Shown in pieces: positions 1 through 7,862 of a DNA stretch of 12,698 bases. Location: contig JAEWKL010000866.1 of assembly GCA_023386115.1 (NCBI GenBank), forward strand, positions 1-12,698. Direction: 5' to 3'. The notes under the pieces were generated by a model. That model was given only the letters and a program-made list of their open reading frames with translations, ran no database searches and had not been told where the DNA came from. Origin of the DNA: Pseudomonadota bacterium (lineage in GTDB: Bacteria > Pseudomonadota > Alphaproteobacteria > Rhizobiales > Beijerinckiaceae). The position numbers and the translations under genes are program-made. The number at the start of each line of letters is the position of its first letter. Positions within the stretch are counted from its first letter, which is position 1.

Positions 1-5
1 CGGCG

Positions 6-3000
6 GTGCTCCGCGGCCCCGCGCGGCCGGACCTCATCCGCGACGAGGTGCTGGCCGAGATCTTTCGCGAGACGGCGCGGGCGAGGCCCGATCATCCCGC
101 GCTCATCGACGCCGCGAGCGGGACCGATGCGGCCTCCCGCACCCGCCTGTCCTACGCCGAGGTCGACCGGCGCTCCGACGCGATCGCGTCGGGCCTCGCG
201 GCACGCGGGATCAAGCCCGGCGACGTGGTCGGCCTGTGGATGGCGCGCTCGCCCGACCTCCTGGTGGCGCAGATCGGCATCACCAAGGCCGGCGCGGCCT
301 GGCTGCCCTTCGACGCCGAGGCGCCCTCCGACCGGGTCGCGGTCTGCCTGAACGACGCCGACGCCAAGGCGCTGGTGGTCTCGGCGGCGCTGAAGGACAA
401 GGCGCCGGCCGATGCCTGCCCGGCCCTCACGACGGACGAGATCGCGAGCCAAGCGAGCGGCCCGGCGCCGGACCTGCGCGCGGCCGGCCTCACCCCCGAG
501 CACCCGGCCTACCTGATCTACACCTCGGGCTCGACCGGCGTGCCGAAGGGCATCGTCATCAGCCACCGCAACATCTGCCACTTCCTGCGCTCGGCCAACG
601 CCCTCTATGGCGTCGCCAGTGACGACGTGGTGTTCCAGGGCGCCTCGGTCGCCTTCGATCTCTCGATGGAGGAGATCTGGGTTCCGTATCTCGCCGGCGC
701 GACCCTGTTCGTGGCGAGCCCGGCCCAGATGGGCGACGCCGAGGCCCTGCCCGACATCCTGATCGAGGCCGGCATCACCGTCCTCGATACGGTGCCGACG
801 CTGCTCGGGCTGATGTCCAAGGACGTGCCGCGCCTGCGGCTGATCCTGCTCGGTGGCGAGGCTCTCCCCGAGCCGCTGATCGCCCGCTGGGCGACGCCGT
901 CGCGAAAGCTGTTCAACACCTACGGGCCGACCGAGGCGACGGTGGTGGCGACGGCCGCCGAGATGCGACTGGGCGACCCCGTCACCATCGGCGCGCCGAT
1001 CGCCAACTACACCGCCTACATCGCCGACGAGGCGCTGAACCTCGTCGGCCCCGGCGTGCAGGGCGAATTGCTGATCGGCGGCCCCGGCATCGCCAAGGGC
1101 TACCTCGCCCGGCCGGAACTGACGGCGGAGAAGTTCATCGCCAACCCCTATGGCGGCGACAGCGCGGACCCGGTGCTCTACCGCTCCGGCGACGCCGTCT
1201 CGCTCGATACCGCCGGCCGCATCGTCTTCCACGGCCGCATCGACGACCAGGTGAAGGTCCGCGGCTTCCGGGTCGAGCTCGGCGAGATCGAGGCCCGCAT
1301 CCGGGCTCAAGAAGGCATCGCCTCGGCGGCGGTGGTGCTGCGCCAGGACGACGGCGTCGACCGGCTCGTCGCCTTCGTGGTGCCCGAGCGTGGCGCCGCG
1401 TTCGACCGCGGCCGCCTGCGCTCGGCGCTCGCCGAGACGATGCCGCCCTACATGATCCCGGCGCATTTCGAGGTGGTGGAGAGCCTCCCCGTCCTCGCCG
1501 CCTCCGGCAAGGTCGACCGCAAGGCCCTGCGCGCCCGCCCGCTCGCCGTCGTCGAGACTTCGGGCGAGCAGGAGGAGCCGCGCGACGAGACCGAGTCCGC
1601 TCTGCTGGCGGCCGCCCACAAGGTGTTCGGCAACCAGCCGATCCCGTTCGAGGCCGATTTCTTCGGCGATCTTGGCGGCCACTCGCTGCTGGCCGCCCGC
1701 TTCGTCTCGGCGGTGCGGGAGGTGCCGGCCCTCGCCGCGATCACGCTCCAGGACGTCTATAACGGCCGGACCCTGCGGGCGATGGCCGAGACCCTGATCG
1801 CGCGCACCGGCGGGGCGGGTGCGGCGGCCGCGACCCACGACCTGTCCTTCACGCCACCGCCGCTCCTGCGCCGCTTCCTGTGCGGCCTCGCGCAGGCGAT
1901 CGTGCTGCCCTTCGTGATCGCCCTCGCCACCGCGCAGTGGCTCGGCATCTTCGTCACCTACCTGCTCATCACCGGCGGCGAGCTCGGCTTCTTCTCCGAG
2001 ATGGCGGTGCTGCTGCTGGTCTATATCGGCCTCAACGCCGTCACGGCGCTGATCGCGATCGCGATCAAGTGGCTGGTGCTCGGACGCACCAGGCCCGGCC
2101 GCTATCCGCTCTGGGGCACCTACTATTTCCGCTGGTGGCTGACCCAGCGCCTGACGCCGCTGGTCCACGTCAAGTGGCTCCAGGGCTCGCCGATGATCCG
2201 CATCTACCTGCGGCTGCTCGGCGCCAAGGTCGGCGAGGACGCGCTCATCTCCGACATCGAGATCGGCGCGCCGGACCTCGTCAGCATCGGCCGCGGCGCC
2301 TCGCTCGGCGGCCGGCTGACGCTGGCCAATGCCGAGGTGGTCGGCAACGAATTGATCATCGGCCGAGTCTCGATCGGCGACGACGTCGCCATCGGCACCT
2401 CCTGCGTCGTCGGCTACGACACCCGGATCGAGGACCATGCAGAACTCGCCGACCTGACGACCGTGCCGTCCGGCACCGTGGTCGGCCGGGCCGAGGCCTG
2501 GGACGGCTCGCCCGGCCGCAAGGTCGGCATGGTCGACCTCTCGGACCATCACCCGTTGCCGGAGGTGTCGCGCGAGCGCCGGGCGGTGTTCTTCGTGATC
2601 TATGCCGCGCTGCTCGCGGCGATCCCGGCGGTCGGCCTTTTGCCGATCTTCCCGGCCTTCTACATCTTCGACCAGATCAGCGACTCGCTCGCGACGATGA
2701 CGGACGTGGATTACCACGTCTACCTGCCGCTCCTGACCTGGCCGACCGCGATGCTGATGACCGCCGGCACGGTCGGGCTGATCGCCGGCATCCGCTGGGC
2801 GGTGCTGCCGCGCCTGCGCGAGGGCAGCTACTCGATTCATAGCGGCACCTACCTGCGCAAATGGGCGGTGGCGCTCGCCGCCGAGGTGACGCTGGAGACC
2901 CTCTCCTCGCTCTTCGCCACGGTCTACATGCGGGCCTGGTACCGGCTGATGGGCGCCGGGATGGGCCAGGGCGCCGAGATCTCCACCAACCTCGCCGGCC

Positions 3001-4010
3001 GCTACGACCTCGCGGAGGTGGGCCCGCGCAACTTCATCGCCGACGAGGTCGTCTACGGCGAGGAGGAGGTGCGCCGCGGGGTGATGGAGCTGGCGCCCGT
3101 CCGCACCGGCGCCCGGGTCTTCGTCGGCAACGACGCGGTGGTGCCGCCGGGTGCGATCATCCCGGACGACGTCCTGATCGGCATCAAGTCGAAACCGCCG
3201 GCCAACGACCTCATGTCCCCCGGCGAGACCTGGTTCGGCTCGCCGCCGATCAAGCTGCCGGTCCGCCAGAAGGTCGATCTCGGCCAGGCCCAGACCTTCG
3301 AGCCCGGCCTCTGGCCGCGGCTGCGGCGCGGCATCTTCGAGGCGTTCACCTCCTCGTTCTCGCCGATGCTGTTCATCACCTTCGCCATCCTGGCGATCGA
3401 CTTCGTGTTCTACCCGGCGATCCTGGCCGGCGACTGGGCGGGCCTCGCCATCAGCTTCGTCGCCGCCAGCGTGGTGATCGCGGTGCTGCAGACGCTCGTG
3501 GTCATCGCCGTCAAGTGGCTGCTGATGGGCCGCTACGAGCCCGGCATGCACCCGATGTGGTCGTGGTGGGCGATGCGCACCGAGGCGGTGGCGGTGATGT
3601 ACTGGGGGCTGGCCGGCAAGGTGCTGCTCGAGCACCTCATGGGCACGCCGTTCCTGCCCTGGGTGCTGCGCCTCTTCGGCACCCGCACCGGCGAGGGCGT
3701 CTGCCTGCTCGCCACCGACATCACCGAGTTCGACTGCGTCTCCATCGGCGACTTCGCCTCGGTCAACCGGATGTCGGCCCTCCAGACCCACCTCTACGAG
3801 GACCGGGTGATGAAGGTCGGCCGGGTCGAAGTCGGGCGGGGCGTCAGCGTCGGCGCCTTCGCGACGGTGCTCTACGACACCAAGGTCGGCGACTACGCCC
3901 AGCTGCGCCCGCTCACCATCGTGATGAAGGGCGAGACCATCCCCGCCAATTCCCGCTGGGAGGGCGCGCCGGCGGTGCCGGTGGTGCATCAGGCGGTGGC
4001 CGCGGAGTAG
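6..4010 (+). CDS. Pls/PosA-family membrane-bound non-ribosomal peptide synthetase (A-PCP-three TM/beta-helix modules), probably 5' partial
   Basis: Likely activates an amino acid as its adenylate, loads it on an internal carrier domain and joins residues in membrane-anchored C-terminal domains, as epsilon-poly-lysine synthase does. Seen: adenylation motifs YTSGSTGVPKG (172-182), FDLSMEEIW (217-225), NTYGPTEA (304-311), YRSGD (392-396), the GRIDDQVKVRGFRVE block (from 410) and GKVDRKAL (501-508); carrier motif GGHS with phosphopantetheine Ser560. Then come three repeats of two membrane helices (about 625-690, 860-935, 1120-1175), each followed by a hexapeptide-type left-handed beta-helix (about 735-830, 985-1080, 1220-1320). 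This A-T-six-helix-three-domain layout and the length of about 1,300 residues are diagnostic of the family. There is no classical condensation or thioesterase domain. Pocket residues Glu222 and Asp261 suggest a cationic substrate (inference). The GTG at 6 is the first start in the window, but the frame is open to its left edge, so the true N terminus may lie outside. Confidence 0.9.
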   Translation: MLRGPARPDLIRDEVLAEIFRETARARPDHPALIDAASGTDAASRTRLSYAEVDRRSDAIASGLAARGIKPGDVVGLWMARSPDLLVAQIGITKAGAAWLPFDAEAPSDRVAVCLNDADAKALVVSAALKDKAPADACPALTTDEIASQASGPAPDLRAAGLTPEHPAYLIYTSGSTGVPKGIVISHRNICHFLRSANALYGVASDDVVFQGASVAFDLSMEEIWVPYLAGATLFVASPAQMGDAEALPDILIEAGITVLDTVPTLLGLMSKDVPRLRLILLGGEALPEPLIARWATPSRKLFNTYGPTEATVVATAAEMRLGDPVTIGAPIANYTAYIADEALNLVGPGVQGELLIGGPGIAKGYLARPELTAEKFIANPYGGDSADPVLYRSGDAVSLDTAGRIVFHGRIDDQVKVRGFRVELGEIEARIRAQEGIASAAVVLRQDDGVDRLVAFVVPERGAAFDRGRLRSALAETMPPYMIPAHFEVVESLPVLAASGKVDRKALRARPLAVVETSGEQEEPRDETESALLAAAHKVFGNQPIPFEADFFGDLGGHSLLAARFVSAVREVPALAAITLQDVYNGRTLRAMAETLIARTGGAGAAAATHDLSFTPPPLLRRFLCGLAQAIVLPFVIALATAQWLGIFVTYLLITGGELGFFSEMAVLLLVYIGLNAVTALIAIAIKWLVLGRTRPGRYPLWGTYYFRWWLTQRLTPLVHVKWLQGSPMIRIYLRLLGAKVGEDALISDIEIGAPDLVSIGRGASLGGRLTLANAEVVGNELIIGRVSIGDDVAIGTSCVVGYDTRIEDHAELADLTTVPSGTVVGRAEAWDGSPGRKVGMVDLSDHHPLPEVSRERRAVFFVIYAALLAAIPAVGLLPIFPAFYIFDQISDSLATMTDVDYHVYLPLLTWPTAMLMTAGTVGLIAGIRWAVLPRLREGSYSIHSGTYLRKWAVALAAEVTLETLSSLFATVYMRAWYRLMGAGMGQGAEISTNLAGRYDLAEVGPRNFIADEVVYGEEEVRRGVMELAPVRTGARVFVGNDAVVPPGAIIPDDVLIGIKSKPPANDLMSPGETWFGSPPIKLPVRQKVDLGQAQTFEPGLWPRLRRGIFEAFTSSFSPMLFITFAILAIDFVFYPAILAGDWAGLAISFVAASVVIAVLQTLVVIAVKWLLMGRYEPGMHPMWSWWAMRTEAVAVMYWGLAGKVLLEHLMGTPFLPWVLRLFGTRTGEGVCLLATDITEFDCVSIGDFASVNRMSALQTHLYEDRVMKVGRVEVGRGVSVGAFATVLYDTKVGDYAQLRPLTIVMKGETIPANSRWEGAPAVPVVHQAVAAE

Positions 4011-4068
4011 CGGAACGACGAGAGGCTGCCGGCGCATGTCTCGCACCGACAGACTTGCCACCCTCCGC

Positions 4069-4219
4069 GTCATCCCGGGGCCGCGAAAGCGGGGCCCGGA
4101 GTGCCGAAGGCACGCCCAGACACTCAGGTGGGAGAGGATGGGGCGGAACGCTCCCCGTCTCCTTCTGACAGATCCGCGGCTCTGGATCCCGGGCTCCGCT
4201 TTCGCGGCCCCGGGATGAC
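4069..4219. repeat. Long inverted repeat with 31-bp arms between convergent genes
   Basis: The arms at 4069-4099 and 4189-4219 are reverse complements at 30 of 31 positions, each beginning or ending with GTCATCCCGGGGCCGCGAAA or its complement. The 89-nt centre contains a small hairpin (GTGCC-GAA-GGCAC, 4101-4113) and no gene. The element fills most of the 248 bp between the 3' ends of the synthetase and DUF3775 genes. The near-perfect symmetry, and its place in a convergent gap, suggest a dispersed palindromic (MITE- or RUP-like) element that could also end transcription from both sides. I recall similar motifs in Methylobacterium intergenic DNA, but cannot show copy number from one window. 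There is no U-tract typical of an intrinsic terminator. Confidence 0.75.
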
Positions 4220-4258
4220 CCGGAGGATGTCAGCTGTGTCGGGGCGGGCCGGGCGGAC

Positions 4259-4648
4259 TCAGACGTCGGAGCTCAGCCCCAGGGCGGCAAGCCCCTCGTC
4301 GAGCAGGTCGCCGACATTCGGGATCCCGAGCAGGTAGTCGGCGGTCCGGGTGCCGGCGGCCTCGCGCTCGCGGGCGAGGCGGACCGCATCGGGAAATTCC
4401 TCCGGCTCCATGTCGCCGCGGCCGACGAACAGGATCGCCACCAGCTCGGCCCGCTCGTCGTCGTTGAGGCCGGCGACCATCTCGCGCAGCTCCTCCTCGG
4501 TCGCGTCGTCGGTGCCGTCGACCAGGACGTCGCGGGCGCCGTCGTCGATCGGGTTCGAGCCGGAATCGGGATCGCTCAAGCCCTCCTTCACGTCGAGGGC
4601 CCGGGCCCGCAGGATGAACTCACTGACCTTCTCAACGGCGATGTCCAT
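4259..4648 (-). CDS. DUF3775 domain-containing small protein
   Basis: A 129-residue acidic soluble protein with no signal peptide or membrane segment. The pattern of an N-terminal VEKVSEFILRARALDVKEG helix, a central acidic stretch ending in EELREMVAGLNDDERAELVAI, then VGRGD and a C-terminal region closing with YLLGIPNVGDLLDEGLAALG, matches the DUF3775 family as I know it. That family is common in Methylobacterium and Bradyrhizobium and has no known biochemical function. The start at 4648 is chosen over an ATG 48 nt upstream because a perfect AGGAGG (plus-strand 4657-4662) sits 8 nt before it and because the protein then begins MDIAVEKVSEF. It converges with the synthetase gene and diverges from the EI24 gene; nothing here indicates a shared task with either. 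Family assignment is fairly sure, function unknown. Confidence 0.85.
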   Translation of the reverse strand: MDIAVEKVSEFILRARALDVKEGLSDPDSGSNPIDDGARDVLVDGTDDATEEELREMVAGLNDDERAELVAILFVGRGDMEPEEFPDAVRLAREREAAGTRTADYLLGIPNVGDLLDEGLAALGLSSDV

Positions 4649-4656
4649 CGGTCGAA

Positions 4657-4662
4657 CCTCCT
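4657..4662 (-). promoter_or_regulatory. Shine-Dalgarno AGGAGG of the DUF3775 gene
   Basis: Reading on the minus strand, AGGAGG lies 8 nt upstream of the ATG at 4648. It is a full consensus match, stronger than for most genes in the window, and it decides the start codon against the upstream in-frame ATG at 4696. Confidence 0.75.
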
Positions 4663-4782
4663 GGTGACGCGCACGCGACGTTTGGTGCTGCCTCAACCCG
4701 CGAAGCGTGGCGCGGTTCGCCTCTGGACGGCGAGGCCGTTCGACATCAAGTGAGCGGCGGCGCGTCCACCCCCGAGGTCCCG

Positions 4783-5532
4783 ATGCTGATCAATGCCGCC
4801 TTCGCAGCCCTGCGGCAGGTTTTTTCCCGCCCGCTGCGTGCGATCCTGTGGAAGTCGCTCGGCCTCACGGTCGGGCTCCTGGTCCTGGTGTGGTTCGCCC
4901 TCACCAAGGGGATCGCGGCCCTGCTCGTCGCCCATCCGATCTCGACCGACTACGCGATGGTCAACGCCGTGGCGTCGTTCCTCGCCGGGGCCGGGCTGTT
5001 CGTCGGCCTCGCCTATATCCTGCCGCCGGTCTCGATCCTGGTGGCGGGCTACTTCCTGGACGACGCCGCTGCCATCGTCGAGCGCACCGACTTTCCGGAC
5101 GAGGTGCCGGGCCAGGCGATGCCGTTCGGCCAAGCGATGCTCTACACGATCCGCTTCGCGGCGCTCGCGCTCGCCGTCAACCTCGCGGCCCTGGCGCTGC
5201 TGCTGGTGCCGGGCATCAACGTCGCGGCGTTCTTCCTCGCCAACACCTACCTCCTCGGCCGCGAGTATTTCGAGCTCGCCGCCGCCCGGTTCAGGCCCCT
5301 GGCCGAGGCCGGTGCGATGCGGCGCTATCATACGCCGACCGTGATGCTCGCCGGCGCCCTGCTCGCCGGGCTGATGCTGGTGCCGATCGTCAACCTCATC
5401 ACGCCGCTCTTCGGCATCGCCCTGATGGTCCATGTCCACAAGGGCCTGAGCCGCGACCGGCTGCTGAAAGCCCCGTCCACCCGCCCGCCGGTGGCGATGG
5501 ACCGCGACCGGCTCGGCGCGGGCCCGCGCTGA
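4783..5532 (+). CDS. EI24 / CysZ-like integral membrane protein
   Basis: A 249-residue inner-membrane protein with at least four hydrophobic segments (about 25-41, 60-88, 133-165 and 195-222) and a basic C-terminal tail. The organisation, the NTYLLGREYFELAAARF segment after the third hydrophobic region and the length fit the EI24 domain family, which includes the sulfate permease CysZ. Sulfate transport is not shown here: no cys genes are near, and most alphaproteobacterial members are uncharacterised. I chose the ATG at 4783 (GAGG at 4774-4777, 5 nt spacing, giving MLINAAFAALRQVF) over an in-frame GTG at 4750, which has no ribosome-binding site. It is divergent from the DUF3775 gene and is followed 40 nt later by aidB in the same direction, so the two may be co-transcribed. 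Confidence 0.8.
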   Translation: MLINAAFAALRQVFSRPLRAILWKSLGLTVGLLVLVWFALTKGIAALLVAHPISTDYAMVNAVASFLAGAGLFVGLAYILPPVSILVAGYFLDDAAAIVERTDFPDEVPGQAMPFGQAMLYTIRFAALALAVNLAALALLLVPGINVAAFFLANTYLLGREYFELAAARFRPLAEAGAMRRYHTPTVMLAGALLAGLMLVPIVNLITPLFGIALMVHVHKGLSRDRLLKAPSTRPPVAMDRDRLGAGPR

Positions 5533-5572
5533 CCGGGTTGCGGATCGCCCGCGGCCGGCGCACCCTCGGGCC

Positions 5573-7222
5573 ATGACCTACGAGATCCCGAAGGCGCACG
5601 AGGCCCTGACGACGCACGAGGTCCTGAACCAGACCCCGCCCTTCGGCGAGGTGAACCTGTTCGCGGCCGACGCCCCGCTGCGGGCGGCGCTCGCGGCCTT
5701 CGGCGGCCCTGCCGACGTCGAGGGGCTCGACGGATTCGGCGCGCGCTGGGGCTCGGCCGAGCGGATCGAGCGCGGCCGCCTCGCCAACGCGCATCCCCCC
5801 CTCTTGCGCACCCACGACGCGCGGGGATACCGGGCCGACCGGGTCGAGTTCCACCCGGCCTATCACGCCCTGATGGCGGAGAGCGTCGCGGACGGTCTGC
5901 ACGCCTCGATCTGGGACGGGGTCGATCCGGGCAAGCCGCGGGCGCGCGGTCACCTCGCCCGGGCGGCACGCCAAGTCATGGTCGCCGGCGTCGAGAGCGG
6001 GCATCTCTGCCCGATGACCATGACGAGCGCCGCCGTCGCGGCGTTGGCCGCCGCCCCCGACCACCTCGCCGCCTGGCTGCCGCGGATCGCCAGCCGGACC
6101 TACGATCCGAGCTTCAGGCCCTGGTTCGAGAAGGCCGGCGTCACCCTCGGCATGGGGATGACCGAGAAGCAGGGCGGCACGGATGTCCGCGCCAATGCCA
6201 CGCGGGCGGAGCCTGCCGGCGGCGACACCTACGCGCTCACCGGCCACAAGTGGTTCTTCTCCGCCCCGATGTCCGACGGCTTCCTGGTGCTGGCTCAAGG
6301 ACCCGGCGGGCTGACCTGCTTCCTGGTGCCGCGTCACCGGCCCGACGGCAGCGTGAACGCCCTCCACCTGCAACGCCTGAAGGACAAGCTCGGCAACCGT
6401 TCGAACGCCTCCGCCGAGGTCGAGTTCGCGCAAGCCTTCGGGTGGCGCATCGGCGAGGAGGGCCGCGGCGTCCCGACCATCCTGGCGATGGTGCAGCTGA
6501 CCCGGCTCGATTGCGCGGTCGCCTCGGCGGGGCTCGCGCGTATGGCCCTGGTGCTGGCGCTCCACCATGCCCGCCACCGGCGGGTGTTCGAGACGCCCCT
6601 CGTCGACCAGCCGGCGATGCGCCGGGTCCTGGCCGATCTCGCCCTCGAGAGCGAGGCGCAGACCGCGCTCGTGTGCCGCCTCGCCGCCGCCTTCGACCGG
6701 GGCGAGGCGTCGCGCACCCGTCTTCTCACCCCGGCGGTGAAGTACGCGGTCTGCAAAGCCGTGCCCGGCTTCGTCTACGAGGCGATGGAGGCTCTCGGCG
6801 GCAACGGCTATGTCGAGGAGAGCCCCCTGCCCCGGCTCTATCGGGAGGCGCCGGTCAACGCGATCTGGGAAGGCTCCGGCACCGTCATGGCCCTCGACGT
6901 GCTGCGCGCCGCCACGCGCGCACCGGAAGAGGTCGTGGGTCTCGTGGCCGACCTCGCCGAGGAGGCCGAGGGTCTGCCGGGCGTGCGCGAGGCCGCCGCC
7001 GACATCATCGCGGCCCTCCAGGCCCCCGACGCCGAGGTCCGCGCCCGCTTCGCCACCGGCCGTCTCGCGACCCTCGCGGCGGCCGCGGCCCTGGCGGCTT
7101 GCGCGCCGCCGGCCATTGCGGAAGCCTATGCGGCGACGCGGCTGGCGCGGGAGCGGGCGGTGTACGGGGCGAATGGTGTGGGAGCGGTGACGGCGATGCT
7201 GCTGGAGCGTGCGTTGAGGTGA
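5573..7222 (+). CDS. aidB: AidB-type acyl-CoA dehydrogenase family flavoprotein
   Basis: A 549-residue protein close in length to Escherichia coli AidB (541), a flavoprotein of the acyl-CoA dehydrogenase fold induced by alkylation stress. It aligns by eye along its whole catalytic part: N-terminal FNQ-like segment (LNQTPPFGEVNLF), RLANAHPPLLRTHDARG, LCPMTMTSAA, GMGMTEKQGGTD (193-204), GHKWFFSAP (224-232), LKDKLGNRSNASAEVEF (269-285), LGGNGY (408-413) and PVNAIWEGSG, in which Glu433 corresponds to the acyl-CoA dehydrogenase catalytic base (Glu425 in E. coli). These AidB-specific blocks separate it from ordinary isovaleryl-CoA dehydrogenases. The C-terminal 110 residues, which hold the DNA-binding part in E. 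coli, are here Ala-rich and acidic. The physiological substrate is not settled in the family. The start at 5573 has no clear Shine-Dalgarno. It lies downstream of the EI24 gene and converges on the DUF2306 gene. Confidence 0.9.
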   Translation: MTYEIPKAHEALTTHEVLNQTPPFGEVNLFAADAPLRAALAAFGGPADVEGLDGFGARWGSAERIERGRLANAHPPLLRTHDARGYRADRVEFHPAYHALMAESVADGLHASIWDGVDPGKPRARGHLARAARQVMVAGVESGHLCPMTMTSAAVAALAAAPDHLAAWLPRIASRTYDPSFRPWFEKAGVTLGMGMTEKQGGTDVRANATRAEPAGGDTYALTGHKWFFSAPMSDGFLVLAQGPGGLTCFLVPRHRPDGSVNALHLQRLKDKLGNRSNASAEVEFAQAFGWRIGEEGRGVPTILAMVQLTRLDCAVASAGLARMALVLALHHARHRRVFETPLVDQPAMRRVLADLALESEAQTALVCRLAAAFDRGEASRTRLLTPAVKYAVCKAVPGFVYEAMEALGGNGYVEESPLPRLYREAPVNAIWEGSGTVMALDVLRAATRAPEEVVGLVADLAEEAEGLPGVREAAADIIAALQAPDAEVRARFATGRLATLAAAAALAACAPPAIAEAYAATRLARERAVYGANGVGAVTAMLLERALR

Positions 7223-7360
7223 GGACGGGAGCGGGCGCGCCATCCTCACGTCACGCACTCGCGATCCATCGTGAGCCGCACCGCCCCTCCCGGGCCCGGA
7301 AAGGGTGTGGTGATGGGACAGACGATCGCACTTCGCTCGCCGCCGCGCTGAACGCGTCCG

Positions 7361-7756
7361 TCACCCGAACACCACGTGCCCCATGATCCGCCCGGGCAGC
7401 AGGGTGAACAGCCCGGTGATCATCAGCGCCCCGAGATAGAGCCCGATCATGGTCCAGCGATGGGCCGCGATGGTGCCCCGCCGCGCATAGAGCACCGCAC
7501 GGACCAGGGCGGCGAGCGTGAACACCGACAGGAGGTGGATCCAGCTGAACGGCCCGACCTGGCGCAGGCCGGAAATGCCGAACGAGCTCAGCGCCACCAC
7601 CGCCAACAGCCCGACCCAGAGCCGCCCCATCAGCCGGTGCCGCCTCCCGCCGCGACGCAGGCCGAGTTGCAGCGCCCCGAGCACCAGGGCGGCGAGGGCC
7701 GCCGCGGCATGGACCTGGATCACCGGCGACGCCTGGAGGAGAGGGTGCAGGGTCAT
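7361..7756 (-). CDS. DUF2306-family small membrane protein
   Basis: A 131-residue hydrophobic protein with four predicted membrane helices (about 12-33, 43-63, 70-90 and 99-122). The pattern HRLMGRLWV (40-48), a helix beginning WIHLLS (His74), then AAHRWTMIGLYLGAL (from 97) and a C-terminal LPGRIMGHVVFG is characteristic of DUF2306 proteins; His16, His40, His74 and His99 lie at helix ends, as is common in this family. No function is established, and metal or haem binding by these histidines would be speculation. The start at 7756 is the only plausible one: there is no in-frame start upstream as far as the promoter, and the Shine-Dalgarno is poor. It is transcribed divergently from the TetR gene, whose apparent operator overlaps this gene's -10 box, so it is the likely target of that repressor. 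Confidence 0.82.
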   Translation of the reverse strand: MTLHPLLQASPVIQVHAAAALAALVLGALQLGLRRGGRRHRLMGRLWVGLLAVVALSSFGISGLRQVGPFSWIHLLSVFTLAALVRAVLYARRGTIAAHRWTMIGLYLGALMITGLFTLLPGRIMGHVVFG

Positions 7757-7818
7757 GGCGGACGCTGTTTCGCAGGACGCGCACCGGCTGCCGCCGATTG
7801 CGGGCCTCGGCGTCGCGG

Positions 7819-7841
7819 GTATGTTGGCATGCGCAACATAC
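7819..7841. promoter_or_regulatory. Palindromic operator, probable TetR-family binding site
   Basis: Perfect 8-bp arms GTATGTTG (7819-7826) and CAACATAC (7834-7841) flank a 7-nt spacer. AT-rich arms are striking in such GC-rich DNA. The palindrome lies between the divergent DUF2306 and TetR genes. Its right arm contains the -10 box of the DUF2306 promoter, and its left arm contains TATGTT (7820-7825), which could be a -10 for the TetR gene with a weak -35 TTGCGG at 7798-7803. Size, symmetry and position fit a TetR dimer site. Binding is inferred, not shown. Confidence 0.72.
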
Positions 7842-7862
7842 GAGGCATGTGGTCAGTGTCAA
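7835..7862 (-). promoter_or_regulatory. Sigma-70-type promoter of the DUF2306 gene
   Basis: On the minus strand the sequence reads TTGACA (7862-7857), 16 nt, then TATGTT (7840-7835). The -35 is a perfect consensus and the -10 matches at four of six positions. Transcription would start near 7828, giving a leader of about 70 nt before the ATG at 7756. The -10 lies inside the palindromic operator, and the -35 overlaps the first codons of the TetR gene. Confidence 0.6.

Noticed and set aside
2861..4168. 435-codon plus-strand frame overlapping the 3' third of the synthetase gene
   Set aside because: Arg/Gly/Pro-rich out-of-frame reading; the synthetase frame shows clear membrane helices and beta-helix repeats in the same DNA.
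4649..4782. Promoters in the gap between the divergent DUF3775 and EI24 genes
   Set aside because: I looked for sigma-70 and stress-type (GGAAC...CGTT) patterns on both strands and found no convincing -35/-10 pair; TTGAGG on the minus strand lacks a matching -10.
4693..5574. 293-codon minus-strand frame opposite the EI24 gene
   Set aside because: Gln/Arg/His-rich low-complexity translation; the plus-strand membrane protein explains this DNA.
5399..7258. 619-codon open frame on the minus strand opposite aidB
   Set aside because: It overlaps a well-recognised gene over its whole length, and its Arg/Gly/His-rich translation has no family motifs. Long antisense open frames are expected at this GC content.
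7219..7316. Possible terminator between aidB and DUF2306 (GTGAGGA 7219-7225 with TCCTCAC 7243-7249; CCGGGCCCGG palindrome at 7290-7299)
   Set aside because: The first stem overlaps the aidB stop codon and has a 17-nt loop; neither has a T-run. Short GC palindromes arise easily in this composition.
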